Positions 28,317 to 39,082 are shown, counted from the stretch's first letter. The stretch is DNA of 64,000 nucleotides from an uncultured Clostridia bacterium (GCA_934169725.1 CAKPOF010000004.1:75920-139919), one strand, 5' to 3'. Made by a program: numbers and translations. Notes: generated by a model from the sequence alone, not told the origin.

Positions 28317-31300
28317 ATGAAATTTTATAGGAAAATAGTAGTAAATATTATTGTTATATTTATATTAGTACTAATTATACAATTTCTGTACAATATTTCA
28401 ATGGCTGCAAATTTTAAAATGAAAGATATGTTAGATAAAGCTAAAATTTTTTCTGAAAATAATAATGAATTTGTAACTAAATATCATGTTAAAGATGAAT
28501 TATATAGCGATAGTGGAATAATAAGTGATAATGATAATTATTTATGGTTATGTTTAGGACATGGAAAGTATTCAGGAATAGACAATGTCAATGATATAAA
28601 ATGTGCTTTAGATATTAATATGAAAAATGATGGAAGCACAAGCTTTGGAAAATATACAAGTAAAATAAAACATGGAACAGGAACTTCTCAGAATGATAAA
28701 AAAAATACGACACAGGTAAAAAAATTAGCATATTTAGCTTGGATATCAAATGTTGATAAAAAAACTGGATATGCGGATACTCCGAGTACGAAGGGAACAT
28801 TACATTGGTATATATATGTTGCAAATGATATGGACAAATTAATTGGAAAATTTTACTATAAAATAAAAAGAAGAGGTGGATATCCATCAGGAAAAGATAA
28901 AAAAGTAATGAATAGAGCTGAGAGATATGCCAAAACGGAATCATCAGAATCAACAGCAAAAATAACCAAGAAAACGACTAATCCCAAAATGACTAAAAAG
29001 AAATATAAAGGCACTGAATATATGTATATAGGCCCATTTAAAATAAATACAAAGGGAACAGTAACAAAGGTCACAACACAAGTTAGTGCTGGAACGTATG
29101 AAACTAAAGGAATAGCTACTAAAGTAGGAGGAGAAGTAAAAGGAGATTTAAAAAGAATACAAAATAATAAAAAATTTTATATTGCAACAAAAAGGAGTCA
29201 AATAAAAAGTGCAACTAGTGCAAAGGTTACATTGTATACGAAAGGAACACAAGGTGGAGCAACCATAATAGATAAAAATGGTAAATTAAGTAATGGATAT
29301 ATTCAAGCAAGATTATTATTTATAGGGCATAGTACAGGACAATCACAGCTTATTTTTGCAGGTAGAATAAAAAAAGGAAGCACAGTGACTGATAGTGTAA
29401 CATGGGACTTAAATACAACGTCAAAAGGACATTTAAGTGTGAATAAAATAGGAATATATGCTGGAGATGATGAATATGAAGATGTTCAAGGAATAAAATT
29501 TAAATTATATGTTATGAGTGGTAATAATAAAAAGTATGTTAAAATAAATGGTTCAAGTTCTATTACAAATGGTGCTGTTACAGTAACATCACAAAGTAAT
29601 AATGAAAGTAGTTCTAAGGCAACTGTATTTACAACACCTGCAAGTGGAACTGTTGATATAAATAATATTGCTTTAGGTAAATATTATATTGAAGAAACTT
29701 CAGAAAGTAATCAATATAGAAGAGATATTTACGAGGCTAAAGTGAAAATTGGTAGTTCTGATGAAACTGATGCAACAATAGTAAATTCGACAACAGTTGG
29801 ACCAATAGAAGTAAAAACTAATACAGAAACATCTTTGACATTGAAGGATTATAGACAAAGAGGAGCATTAAAAATAATAAAACAAGATGAAGAGAGTGGA
29901 AAAAGATTGGCTAATGTTGGATTTAAAATATATAATAGTGATACATATAATTATTTAGTGTCTTCAAAAAATCAATGGGATGGAAAATATTGGATGGATC
30001 CTAGACCAGAAAATGGATTTACAGAAAATGAAGATAACGCAACAATATTTTATACAGATAACAATGGAGAAATATATATAGAACATTTAGATGCTGGAAA
30101 CTATGTAATTCAAGAAATTAGTAATCCAAATTATGGCTATTTAGAAATGGTTGGTGATAGTGAAGTAGAAGTTGGTAAAGATGATAATCCTAAAATATAT
30201 ATAATAAATAATAAGAAAAATACAGGTAACTTAAATATAAGTAAATTGGATTATGATAATAGAAATTTAACAATATCTAATGTTGATTTTAAGTTAGCGA
30301 TAAAAGATGATGATGGTAGTGAAGAATACGTGGTTATAAATAACATAGGAAATGGTATTGCACAAGGCACAACTCTAATTTCAGATAATTCAGGTATGAG
30401 AATGACAAAAAATAGTTCAGAAGCAACAACATTCAGAACAGATAATAATGGTCAAATAAAAATATTAAATATGCTTGAGGGAACATATGAAGTAAAAGAA
30501 ATATCTGTAGGATACAATTTTGGGTATGATATAGATGGAAATTATATATGGTATAAAACCGATGAACCAGATGAAAATGGTAATTATATTGAACAAAAAT
30601 TATCAGAAGATGAAGATGGAGAGATTGTTGTTACTGTTGAACATCAAAGTTCTTTAGAAACTAGTAATGTAAATACTAACCAGTATAATAGAGTTTATGT
30701 ATATAACAAACGAAAATACATCAAAGTAAGTGGATTTGCATGGGAAGACAGAATAAATGATAATAAAGAAAGCAAAAAAGATTCACGATGGGTAGAAAAT
30801 ACAGATGATAAAAGATTACAATATGTACCAGTTACATTAAAAAAAGCAGATGGAAGCGTAATAGGAAGCACAATAACAGATAAAGATGGAAAATACGTAT
30901 TTGGTGATTATGAAAATGATAGTAATGCACAAAAGATATTAATTGAAGATTTAAAAGGTGCATATGTAGAATTTGAATATAATGGAATGGGATATAAATC
31001 ATTAGATGATTATGATAAACCGGAATTTTCATTACAAGAAAAGAAAAATTCAGATGGCAAAGTTATGTCGAAAATAGTAGTAAATGATAAAAATACAGCA
31101 ACAGACAGTGATTTAAGAGACGATTTTAATAATAAATATGCAACAATAGGAAAAAATAGTTCTTTTAACAATAATAATCAAAAGACATATGATATAAGAT
31201 ATAATTCAAGTAATCATGAAAGCAAAGTTATTTATGGTAATAATTTGAAATATGGATATGAAGGACAAAAATATCCGATATCAGGTATAGATGATCAATA

Positions 31301-33623
31301 CAAAATAAAAGCACATACAAAGCAAAAGACAGAAAATATAATTTGTACAGATTACACAATAGATACACTTAGACAAAATGGAATATCAGAGGTTAGTGGT
31401 ATAAATTTAGGTGTTGTAGAAAGAGAAATGCCAGATTTAGCTATAACAGAAGATATGGAAAAAGTTGATATTAGTTTAAATGGATATACACATACTTATA
31501 AATATGAACAAAGATATAAAAATGCAAATGAATTTGCTGGTGGAGATGGATTTAATGTAAATGTAAAATTTGCAAGTAAATATTCAGAAAATTCATATAC
31601 TAGAGAAGTATATGCATCAGATGTTGTATATAATAATCAAGCAGAAAATAAAGGAAAATTAAAAATTTCTATGACATATAAAATAAGATTAAGAAATGAA
31701 GCAACAGGATTAACTAGTATAATAAAAACATTAGCCAATTATTATGATGCAAGGTATGATAGTATTGATGTAAAGGATTCAGAAGGAAATAGTTTAAAAG
31801 TAGAAACAGCAGGTGGAGGAAATGGTTTAAGAAGAGCTAATATTACTTTAAATCAACAATTGAAAAAAGAAACTACTAAAGAAATATATATAACTTACAA
31901 TTTGGGTAATGACGCAATAAACAGTTTATTAAATGATAATATGACATTAAATTCTGTAAGTGAAATAGCATCATATTCTACAATAGAAGGTGATAATAAG
32001 GCATATGCTGGTATAGATATAGATTCTGCACCAGATAATGCAACACCAACAGATACAAATACATATGAAGATGATACAGATAGAGCTCCATCATTAAAAC
32101 TACAATTGAAAGATCCAAGAGTAGTACAAGGTACAGTTTGGGAAGATGGTGCAATACAAAGTTTATTAAAGAAACAAGGTTATGAAAAACAAAGAGTTGG
32201 TGATGGAATATATGATACAAAAGAGAATACAGTAAAAAAAGTAAAAGTAGAATTAATATCTAAACAAGAAGGAAAAGTAGCAAAATTGTATAATACAAAT
32301 AATGCTATATCAGATGCTGTAACAGAAACAGATGAAAAAGGTAAATATATCTTTACAGGTGTTATACCAGACAAATATTATGTAAGATTTACATATGGAG
32401 ATAATAGTGTTATCTATGATCCTCAGGGAAACGTTAAGAAAAATGTAGTGGCAGAAGACTATAAGTCTACAATTTACAGAGGAGGAAATAAACAAGCCGT
32501 AGCAGCAATGACAGATTACTGGTATAGAGGGGAAACAAGTGATAAAAATGTATCAAGATTATCAGATGCAAAAGATACAATTGGAGTAAATCAAGATGGA
32601 ACTGAAATACCAGATATAGTAAATAATAGAACAACAGAAAATGAAATTACATATGAGACAGCATCTAAGAGTAGGGGATTAAAAGAAATAAAAGCTGATA
32701 CAAGAGAGTTTGATATAAAATTGGAATATGATATTAATTTAAATAATACAACAGAATATATAGATGAATTTGGAAATAATAAATTAATATTTAAATTTGA
32801 TAATATTGACTTTGGTATAATAGAAAGACCTATACAAGAATTAAAACTAAAGAAAGAAATTGACAATGTTAAAATATCACTTGCAAATGGAGTTAATTTG
32901 GTAAATGGAAATCCAAAAACTGAAACTTTATCAGGAGTTAAAATTTTAGGTGATGATGTATATGTTGAAATGGATAATGAATTAATGCAAGGTGCTAAAT
33001 TGACAGTAAAATACGCAATAAGTGTAGATAATAGTGGATGTGAAATAGATTATAATGACGAAGATTATTATATCTATGGCACAGTGCCAGCAAATAATGA
33101 GAATTATATGATAGCAACAGTAGTTGATATGTTTGATTATTTACCAGAGGATGTTACATTAAATACAACAGATCAAGAAGACTGGAAAATTCAAAAAATA
33201 ACAAGTGATATGAAGGGAAAATTACTTTCAAACGAGGTATATAAGGCAGTAGAAAAACGTACAAATATAGTTCATTTAAATCCTGCAAAGAAAGTATTTG
33301 AAATGGAACCTGGTTCAGAACGTCGTAGTACAAGTTTGACAGTGGATAAATTGTTAACAAGTTCATCTGATGATTTAACTTTTGAAAATGATATAGAAAT
33401 AATCAAATTAAGAGGAAGAAAATCAAGAAATTCTACACCAGGTAATTATAATCCAACAACAAATCAAATACATGAAGAAGATGATGATAATGTAACTTTA
33501 ACAATAACAGGCCCAACAGGTAGTAACAAACAATATGTTGTTTATGGAGTAGTAGGAATAAGTATGCTAATTGTAATTGGTATAGGAATAATAGTAATTA
33601 AGAAAAAGATATTAAATAAATAG
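28317..33623 (+). CDS. Giant surface protein B2 (paralogue of B1)
   Basis: A 1768-residue protein after a strong AAAGGAGGTAAAGA site, with a signal peptide ending near residue 30. It shares B1's order but is longer: N-terminal head, three Cna-B/SpaA-like repeats (~369 HLSVNKIGIYAG, ~517 GALKIIKQDEESGKRLANVG, ~637 GNLNISKLDYDNRN), an SdrD-type domain (~801 YIKVSGFAWEDR), the LNGYTHTYKYEQRY block, and a second SdrD-type domain (~1269 VVQGTVWEDG). The C-terminus has ITGPTGSN, a membrane helix and KKKILNK. The head keeps the Cys (LWLCLG, Cys79) and Trp164, but the position matching B1's Gln123 is Gly160, so a thioester is unlikely here. A terminator follows. Confidence 0.8.
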   Translation: MKFYRKIVVNIIVIFILVLIIQFLYNISMAANFKMKDMLDKAKIFSENNNEFVTKYHVKDELYSDSGIISDNDNYLWLCLGHGKYSGIDNVNDIKCALDINMKNDGSTSFGKYTSKIKHGTGTSQNDKKNTTQVKKLAYLAWISNVDKKTGYADTPSTKGTLHWYIYVANDMDKLIGKFYYKIKRRGGYPSGKDKKVMNRAERYAKTESSESTAKITKKTTNPKMTKKKYKGTEYMYIGPFKINTKGTVTKVTTQVSAGTYETKGIATKVGGEVKGDLKRIQNNKKFYIATKRSQIKSATSAKVTLYTKGTQGGATIIDKNGKLSNGYIQARLLFIGHSTGQSQLIFAGRIKKGSTVTDSVTWDLNTTSKGHLSVNKIGIYAGDDEYEDVQGIKFKLYVMSGNNKKYVKINGSSSITNGAVTVTSQSNNESSSKATVFTTPASGTVDINNIALGKYYIEETSESNQYRRDIYEAKVKIGSSDETDATIVNSTTVGPIEVKTNTETSLTLKDYRQRGALKIIKQDEESGKRLANVGFKIYNSDTYNYLVSSKNQWDGKYWMDPRPENGFTENEDNATIFYTDNNGEIYIEHLDAGNYVIQEISNPNYGYLEMVGDSEVEVGKDDNPKIYIINNKKNTGNLNISKLDYDNRNLTISNVDFKLAIKDDDGSEEYVVINNIGNGIAQGTTLISDNSGMRMTKNSSEATTFRTDNNGQIKILNMLEGTYEVKEISVGYNFGYDIDGNYIWYKTDEPDENGNYIEQKLSEDEDGEIVVTVEHQSSLETSNVNTNQYNRVYVYNKRKYIKVSGFAWEDRINDNKESKKDSRWVENTDDKRLQYVPVTLKKADGSVIGSTITDKDGKYVFGDYENDSNAQKILIEDLKGAYVEFEYNGMGYKSLDDYDKPEFSLQEKKNSDGKVMSKIVVNDKNTATDSDLRDDFNNKYATIGKNSSFNNNNQKTYDIRYNSSNHESKVIYGNNLKYGYEGQKYPISGIDDQYKIKAHTKQKTENIICTDYTIDTLRQNGISEVSGINLGVVEREMPDLAITEDMEKVDISLNGYTHTYKYEQRYKNANEFAGGDGFNVNVKFASKYSENSYTREVYASDVVYNNQAENKGKLKISMTYKIRLRNEATGLTSIIKTLANYYDARYDSIDVKDSEGNSLKVETAGGGNGLRRANITLNQQLKKETTKEIYITYNLGNDAINSLLNDNMTLNSVSEIASYSTIEGDNKAYAGIDIDSAPDNATPTDTNTYEDDTDRAPSLKLQLKDPRVVQGTVWEDGAIQSLLKKQGYEKQRVGDGIYDTKENTVKKVKVELISKQEGKVAKLYNTNNAISDAVTETDEKGKYIFTGVIPDKYYVRFTYGDNSVIYDPQGNVKKNVVAEDYKSTIYRGGNKQAVAAMTDYWYRGETSDKNVSRLSDAKDTIGVNQDGTEIPDIVNNRTTENEITYETASKSRGLKEIKADTREFDIKLEYDINLNNTTEYIDEFGNNKLIFKFDNIDFGIIERPIQELKLKKEIDNVKISLANGVNLVNGNPKTETLSGVKILGDDVYVEMDNELMQGAKLTVKYAISVDNSGCEIDYNDEDYYIYGTVPANNENYMIATVVDMFDYLPEDVTLNTTDQEDWKIQKITSDMKGKLLSNEVYKAVEKRTNIVHLNPAKKVFEMEPGSERRSTSLTVDKLLTSSSDDLTFENDIEIIKLRGRKSRNSTPGNYNPTTNQIHEEDDDNVTLTITGPTGSNKQYVVYGVVGISMLIVIGIGIIVIKKKILNK

Positions 33624-33630
33624 ATTACAG

Positions 33631-33657
33631 GAAGTAGCATTTGCTACTTCTTTTTTT
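33631..33657 (+). terminator. Terminator after B2
   Basis: GAAGTAGC (33631-33638), a 4-nt loop, GCTACTTC (33643-33650), then seven T: a classic intrinsic terminator closing the A2-B2 unit. Confidence 0.9.
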
Positions 33658-33862
33658 GAGCGTTAGTGTATTGCTTTTTTTGACATTATGTAATAAAATA
33701 AAAAGCATAAAAAAGCATAAAAGTAGAAATAAAAAAATAAAAAATAAAAAAACAGTAAAAAATGTAAAACAATTATTAGTAATCAGTTACTAAAAAAGAC
33801 AAAAACCACGAAAGACAAGTAGTAAAATATAGCTTATAATTAGTAAAAAGGTGGTATGAAAT

Positions 33863-36268
33863 ATGTTTCAGAATATAAATGAAAGTACTGTAGAAGAAAG
33901 AAAAAGAGATACACTTAATAAGTGGTCAGAAGTCATTAGTAAAAATAATATAGTTATGTATGTAATTTCTTTTATGTTATCATTTGTAGGAATAGGTGGT
34001 GATTTTTCACTATTTAGTTTTAGTATATTAGGAGCATGTTTTTCATCTTCAATTCCACTTTTAGGAGTAGTTATAGTTTCATTAATAGGAAATGTAGTAA
34101 AATTTGGCGTAGGAGGAGGTTTGGAATATTTTCTAACAAGTCTAGTCTTTTTTATTACAATTTTCATACTAAAACCTAAATATAATGAAGATGAAAGAAA
34201 TGAAAAAATAAAAATAGGAAAAAATATATTTATTTCAGTATTTTTAATACAAATAATAAAAGCAATATTAGGAACAGCAACATTTTATGATTTTTTAGTA
34301 AGTATAACTTATGGAATAATAGCAGTAGCATTTTATAAAATATTTGTAAATTCAATTTCAGCAATAGATAATTTGGGGACAGATAAGGCTTTTTCAATTG
34401 AAGAAGTAATAGGGACAAGCCTATTATTAGCAATAGCAGTAAGTGCTTTTTCAGATTTTTCAGTTTTAGGTTTTTCAATAAGAAATGTTCTTAGCATATT
34501 AATTGTTATGATTTTAGGATGGAAAAATGGAATGTTAGTAGGTACAACTTCAGGAGTAACAATAGGAGTAACATTAGGAATATTAACAGGTGGAGAACCA
34601 ATTATAATAGCTGCATATGCAATTTCTGGAATGATAGCAGGAATATTAAATAAGTTTGGAAAAATAGGTGTAATTATAGGCTTTTGTATAGGAAATGTTA
34701 TTTTAGCATATGCATCAAATGGATATACTGTAGAAATAATATATTTTAAGGAAATATTATTGGCATCAATAATGTTGTTAATAATACCAAAAAATATAAA
34801 TATAGATATAGAAGAATTTATGGGAAATTCAAAGTTTTTACCAGTATCAAGAGCTAGAACTTTAACAAAAGAAAATGAAACTGCAGAAAAATTAAATAAT
34901 GTTTCAGAAACAATAAAGAAAATGGCAAATTCATATGCTAAAGAAAAAGAAGAATATTCATTAGAAGCTAAAGAAGAAAATAAACAGATATTTATAAATG
35001 AATTATTAAATAATTTAGAACCATATAAAGATAATTTATTATATGATGACATATCAAATGTTGATGGGAAAATTGTAGATGAGATATTTAATTATTTAAT
35101 AGAAAATCAAGGTATAGAAAGAGAAGAATTACTAAAAATATTTGCTGATTGCAATAGTTATATTGTTGGTTTTGATGATGAAGAAATAAGCAGTTATTTA
35201 GAAGAAAATATTTTACAAATATTAAGAGCAATTAATGTTTCATATAAAGTAAGCAAAAATAATTTTATATGGAAGAAAAAATTTGAAGAAAGCAAAAAAA
35301 ATATGGAAACTCAATTAAATGGAGTTTCAAAAGTAATATCAGGAATAGCTAAAGATATTGTAAAAGATAATAAAAGACAGGATTATTCAAGTTTAGAAAT
35401 AGAAATAGCAGAATTGTTAAAACAAAGAGAAATAGAAATTGAAGATTTAAATATTACAAAAAAAGATAGATATATAATTCACATATATTTAAAACATTTA
35501 GAAAATAATGAAATAATTGAAAATATATTGACAAAAACTTTAAAGGAAAAAATTGTATTAAATGAGGAAAACTCTACAGAAAATGATTTATTATTCATGT
35601 CTGATGATAAATATGTAATGGGATTTGCAACAGCAGATACAACTAAAAGTCAAAGTGAAATTTCAGGAGATAATTACATAAATATACGATTAAAAGATGG
35701 TAAATATTTAATAGCTCTAAGTGATGGAATGGGGACAGGAAAAAAAGCAAATGAAAGTAGTATGCAAGCTTTAGCAATGCTAGAAAATTTATTAGATACA
35801 GGTTTTGATAAAAACACATCTATACAATTAATTTCATCTACATTAATAAGTAAAAGTGAAGAAATTTTTGCAACTTTAGATATAGCAATTGTTGATTTAT
35901 ATAATGGTAAGATGGAATTTATAAAAAGTGGAGCATGTCCAACATATATAAAAAAGAATAAAAGAGTACAAATAGTAAAATCTACATCACTTCCAGCAGG
36001 AATGATAAATACAGATGATATTCAAGTATTTGATACAGATATACAAAATAATCAAATAATGTTAATGTGTACAGATGGAATTTTAGATTCAAACATAGAA
36101 TATAAAAATAAAGAATTATGGGTTAAATATTTGTTAGAAGATATAGAAACAAAAAATACAAAGAAAATAGCAGATCTTATATTAAATGAAGCAATAGATA
36201 ATAATTTTGGAAAAACTAAAGATGATATGAGTGTTGTTGTATGTAAATTTATGCGAAAAGATATGTAG
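33863..36268 (+). CDS. spoIIE: Stage II sporulation protein E (SpoIIE phosphatase)
   Basis: An 801-residue PP2C-type phosphatase. The N-terminal ~310 residues contain about ten hydrophobic segments; a central regulatory/FtsZ-interacting helical region follows, and the C-terminal ~200 residues are the PP2C domain with SGDNY, SDGMGTG (from about residue 620), MCTDGILDS and KDDMSVVV. It dephosphorylates SpoIIAA and so releases sigma-F in the forespore. GGTGG precedes the ATG. Upstream, TATAAT (33835-33840) lacks an obvious -35 at 17 bp but has two AAAGACAA boxes (33795-33802, 33811-33818), compatible with activator-dependent transcription; this is inference. A WG-repeat gene follows 19 bp downstream and may share the transcript. 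Confidence 0.93.
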   Translation: MFQNINESTVEERKRDTLNKWSEVISKNNIVMYVISFMLSFVGIGGDFSLFSFSILGACFSSSIPLLGVVIVSLIGNVVKFGVGGGLEYFLTSLVFFITIFILKPKYNEDERNEKIKIGKNIFISVFLIQIIKAILGTATFYDFLVSITYGIIAVAFYKIFVNSISAIDNLGTDKAFSIEEVIGTSLLLAIAVSAFSDFSVLGFSIRNVLSILIVMILGWKNGMLVGTTSGVTIGVTLGILTGGEPIIIAAYAISGMIAGILNKFGKIGVIIGFCIGNVILAYASNGYTVEIIYFKEILLASIMLLIIPKNINIDIEEFMGNSKFLPVSRARTLTKENETAEKLNNVSETIKKMANSYAKEKEEYSLEAKEENKQIFINELLNNLEPYKDNLLYDDISNVDGKIVDEIFNYLIENQGIEREELLKIFADCNSYIVGFDDEEISSYLEENILQILRAINVSYKVSKNNFIWKKKFEESKKNMETQLNGVSKVISGIAKDIVKDNKRQDYSSLEIEIAELLKQREIEIEDLNITKKDRYIIHIYLKHLENNEIIENILTKTLKEKIVLNEENSTENDLLFMSDDKYVMGFATADTTKSQSEISGDNYINIRLKDGKYLIALSDGMGTGKKANESSMQALAMLENLLDTGFDKNTSIQLISSTLISKSEEIFATLDIAIVDLYNGKMEFIKSGACPTYIKKNKRVQIVKSTSLPAGMINTDDIQVFDTDIQNNQIMLMCTDGILDSNIEYKNKELWVKYLLEDIETKNTKKIADLILNEAIDNNFGKTKDDMSVVVCKFMRKDM

Positions 36269-36287
36269 TTTGGGAGGAAAAATTTAA

Positions 36288-37808
36288 ATGAGTAGAGGAA
36301 GAAGATATGAAGAACGAAAGTTAAATATAAAAAAAGTTTTTGCGGTAATATTAGCAATAATTGTTATTATAATGTCAGTGTTCATTATAAAAGACATTTT
36401 TTCAAAAGAACAGAAATCAGGAGGAATTACAAGCAAAACATACTTTTCAGCATATAAAAACAACAAATGGGGTGTTATAGATGAAAATGGTGAAGAAATA
36501 ATAACACCATCATATGAAGAAATGATAATTATTCCAGATAATAAAACAGATATATTTTTATGTACATATGATGTTAATTATGAAACAGGAGAATATAAAA
36601 CAAAAGCATTAAATAGTAAAAATCAAGAAATTTTAACTGAATATGATAAAATTGAAGCTGTTTCAAATAGTGATGAAAATAACAACTTATGGTATGAAAA
36701 TAATGTAATAAAAGTAGAAAAAGATGGAAAATGGGGAACTATAGACAATACAGGAAAAACAATATTAAACATCGAATATGATGAAATAAATACAGTAAAA
36801 GGAATAAAAAATGCATTATTAATAAAAAAAGACGGAAAATATGGAGTGGCAGATGATGATGGAAAAATTATTATACAACCTAAATATACAGAAATATCAA
36901 GTTTAGGAGAAGATAATAAATCAGGATATATAGTAAAAAACGATGAAGGGCTATATGGAATTGTAGGTTATTCAGAAAATACTATATTAGAAAATAAATA
37001 TCAAGAAATTGAAAAAATATATAGTGATGATTTATATGTTGTATCACAAGATGGAAAACAAAAAGTAATAAAAAGTGATGGAACTGAGGTATTAACAAAA
37101 GGATTTGATCAAATATCAGCAATTTTAAAAGAAAAAGATAAAGGTGTTATATACACATCTAATGGTAAGTATGGAATAATGACACTTACAGGGGAAGTAA
37201 AAATCCCAGCACAATATGATAATTTAGTAGAGGCAAAAGAAAATGTATTTATTGCAACAAAGGGAAATAAACAAGGAATAATTGATTTTGATAATAATGA
37301 AAAAGTAAGCTTTAAGTATAATTCAATTACATATAATGAAAAAGGTGATATCTATATTGCAGAAGATGAATCATATAATAGCCAAATTATGAATAATCAA
37401 TTTGAAGTTAAACAAGAGGGAATTTTAATAGAGGTAAATACTGATGACGGATATTTTGAATTAAGAAAAGATGATAAATATTCATATTATAATTTTAAAT
37501 TTGAAGAAAAAAATATAAAAGACATATTAAGTAAAAATACCCTATATTTAGATAAAAAAGATAATAAATATGGATATGTAGACAAAAATGGAAATGTTGT
37601 GGTAGAATATATTTATGATGATGCTACAGAACAAAATGAATATGGATATGTAGCAGTAAAAAAAGATGGAAAATGGGGAGCACTAAACAAAAATGGAGAA
37701 GTAGTGCAAGAACCAACTTATAATCTAGATGACTATATAATGATTGATTTTATAGGTAAATGGCATCTAGGAAAAGATATAAATATGAATTATTATAATC
37801 AAGAATAA
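36288..37808 (+). CDS. WG-repeat membrane-anchored protein
   Basis: A 506-residue protein with an N-terminal membrane anchor (about 14-36, VFAVILAIIVIIMSVFII) and then about ten WG/KWG beta repeats of 40-50 residues. Examples are NNKWGVIDENGEEIITPSYEEM, DGKWGTIDNTGKTIL, DGKYGVADDDGKIII and DGKWGALNKNGEVV, given as landmarks. The fold is predicted to be a beta-propeller-like repeat exposed outside the cell. Functions of WG-repeat proteins are generally unknown. GGGAGGAAAAATTTAA precedes the ATG. Its position immediately after spoIIE may mean sporulation-linked expression. Confidence 0.8.
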   Translation: MSRGRRYEERKLNIKKVFAVILAIIVIIMSVFIIKDIFSKEQKSGGITSKTYFSAYKNNKWGVIDENGEEIITPSYEEMIIIPDNKTDIFLCTYDVNYETGEYKTKALNSKNQEILTEYDKIEAVSNSDENNNLWYENNVIKVEKDGKWGTIDNTGKTILNIEYDEINTVKGIKNALLIKKDGKYGVADDDGKIIIQPKYTEISSLGEDNKSGYIVKNDEGLYGIVGYSENTILENKYQEIEKIYSDDLYVVSQDGKQKVIKSDGTEVLTKGFDQISAILKEKDKGVIYTSNGKYGIMTLTGEVKIPAQYDNLVEAKENVFIATKGNKQGIIDFDNNEKVSFKYNSITYNEKGDIYIAEDESYNSQIMNNQFEVKQEGILIEVNTDDGYFELRKDDKYSYYNFKFEEKNIKDILSKNTLYLDKKDNKYGYVDKNGNVVVEYIYDDATEQNEYGYVAVKKDGKWGALNKNGEVVQEPTYNLDDYIMIDFIGKWHLGKDINMNYYNQE

Positions 37809-37832
37809 AATATAAAATAAAAGGTGATTAAA

Positions 37833-39062
37833 ATGGAACTAAAGATAAACTATCAATATACATATTTTATACATCCGTTTGTAATAAAACAAAACAAATA
37901 TCAAAAATTTATTTTAAAATTATTAAAAGATGAAAATTGTAAATTAAAAAGATTTGAAAAAGAAAAGGATTTAAAATTATATAAATATTTCACACCTAAA
38001 ATGAGAGAAACATTGTTTTCAACTTTTAGTTTTACAAATAATAAATATACAAAATTTAAAGAAATGCCAATAGAAACACAATCAGCTATATTGGCAAAAT
38101 ATCCTTGTACAATATTTGAATATACATTGAAAAAAGACATACAAGGAAAAGCTGGAGATGGAAAAGGGATATTTTTTAAAATTAGAAAAGTAGAAATAAT
38201 TTGCTTTGAATCAGGAATTTGTTTTTTATGTATGAAAACTACAATAGAGGATGAGCCGACTTTTTCAGATGTGTTAAATTTTAATTATAAATTTAGAGAT
38301 ATAAAACAAGATAATGGAACATTAAATAATTATGATAAGATAAATATACAAACAGATAGTTTTTCAAATATAGATAAAATTACAGACTTTATAAAAGGAA
38401 TAACTGGAACAAATATAGAAGCAATAAAATTAGATGTAGATACTGAAAGATTTTTAACATATTCATATTTATGTATAGATCAATCTGCATGGAATACAGA
38501 CAATAATTTTGATAAAATAGAACATAATTTTATTAAATTTGCAAGAATATTACCAGCAGATAATTCAGCAAGCTTAAAGGAAGATGAAATAACGTCTTTA
38601 GCTAAATGGAAATATACTAAAATGGGAATTTCAAGACAAGGAGTAACATTATTTTCATCATCAATAGATATAAATAATTATACTATATTGCCAAATGAGT
38701 TTGAACAACAATATTTATATACATATATATATGAATTATATAAAAAAATATATCTAAAAAAATTAAGTTTAGAATTCAAACATGCAATGAAAATAAAAAA
38801 AGCAAGAAATAAATTTATAGAATTTACTAAAAATATATGGATTCAAGAAATAACAGAAGATGAAACAGGGACAATGTTTGATTATAAAATAAAAGAAATG
38901 ATGGGACTAGAAAAATTATATAGTGAAGTAAAAAATGAATATGATGTTTTATACAAAGAGTTAAATATAGAAAAAAATAAAAACATTACAATTGGTATAG
39001 CTGTAATATTAGTAGCAACTCTTGTATTTAATATATTAAATTTTACATTATTATTAAAATAA
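37833..39062 (+). CDS. Uncharacterised tail-anchored protein
   Basis: I do not recognise this 409-residue protein. The start at 37833 is supported by AAGGTGA; an in-frame GTG at 37824 lies inside that site. The body is soluble-looking with many aromatics (YQYTYFIHPFVIKQNKYQKF...). Near the C-terminus is a long helical, charged stretch, then a single hydrophobic segment (NITIGIAVILVATLVFNILNF) at the very end. This helix-then-membrane layout recalls CorA-type transporters, but the GMN motif is missing, so I do not call it one. It lies between the WG-repeat gene and acpS. Confidence 0.65.
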   Translation: MELKINYQYTYFIHPFVIKQNKYQKFILKLLKDENCKLKRFEKEKDLKLYKYFTPKMRETLFSTFSFTNNKYTKFKEMPIETQSAILAKYPCTIFEYTLKKDIQGKAGDGKGIFFKIRKVEIICFESGICFLCMKTTIEDEPTFSDVLNFNYKFRDIKQDNGTLNNYDKINIQTDSFSNIDKITDFIKGITGTNIEAIKLDVDTERFLTYSYLCIDQSAWNTDNNFDKIEHNFIKFARILPADNSASLKEDEITSLAKWKYTKMGISRQGVTLFSSSIDINNYTILPNEFEQQYLYTYIYELYKKIYLKKLSLEFKHAMKIKKARNKFIEFTKNIWIQEITEDETGTMFDYKIKEMMGLEKLYSEVKNEYDVLYKELNIEKNKNITIGIAVILVATLVFNILNFTLLLK

Positions 39063-39082
39063 AAAATGTGAAAGAAGGAAAA

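Noticed and set aside
33790..33840. Spo0A boxes upstream of spoIIE
   Set aside because: The two AAAGACAA words share only part of the 0A-box consensus; recorded in the gene entry but not called as a site.
34333..35052. 239-codon minus-strand open frame within spoIIE
   Set aside because: Antisense to a well-conserved gene, no ribosome site and atypical composition; a shadow.
37833..39062. CorA-type magnesium transporter
   Set aside because: C-terminal helix layout is similar but there is one terminal hydrophobic segment and no GMN motif.
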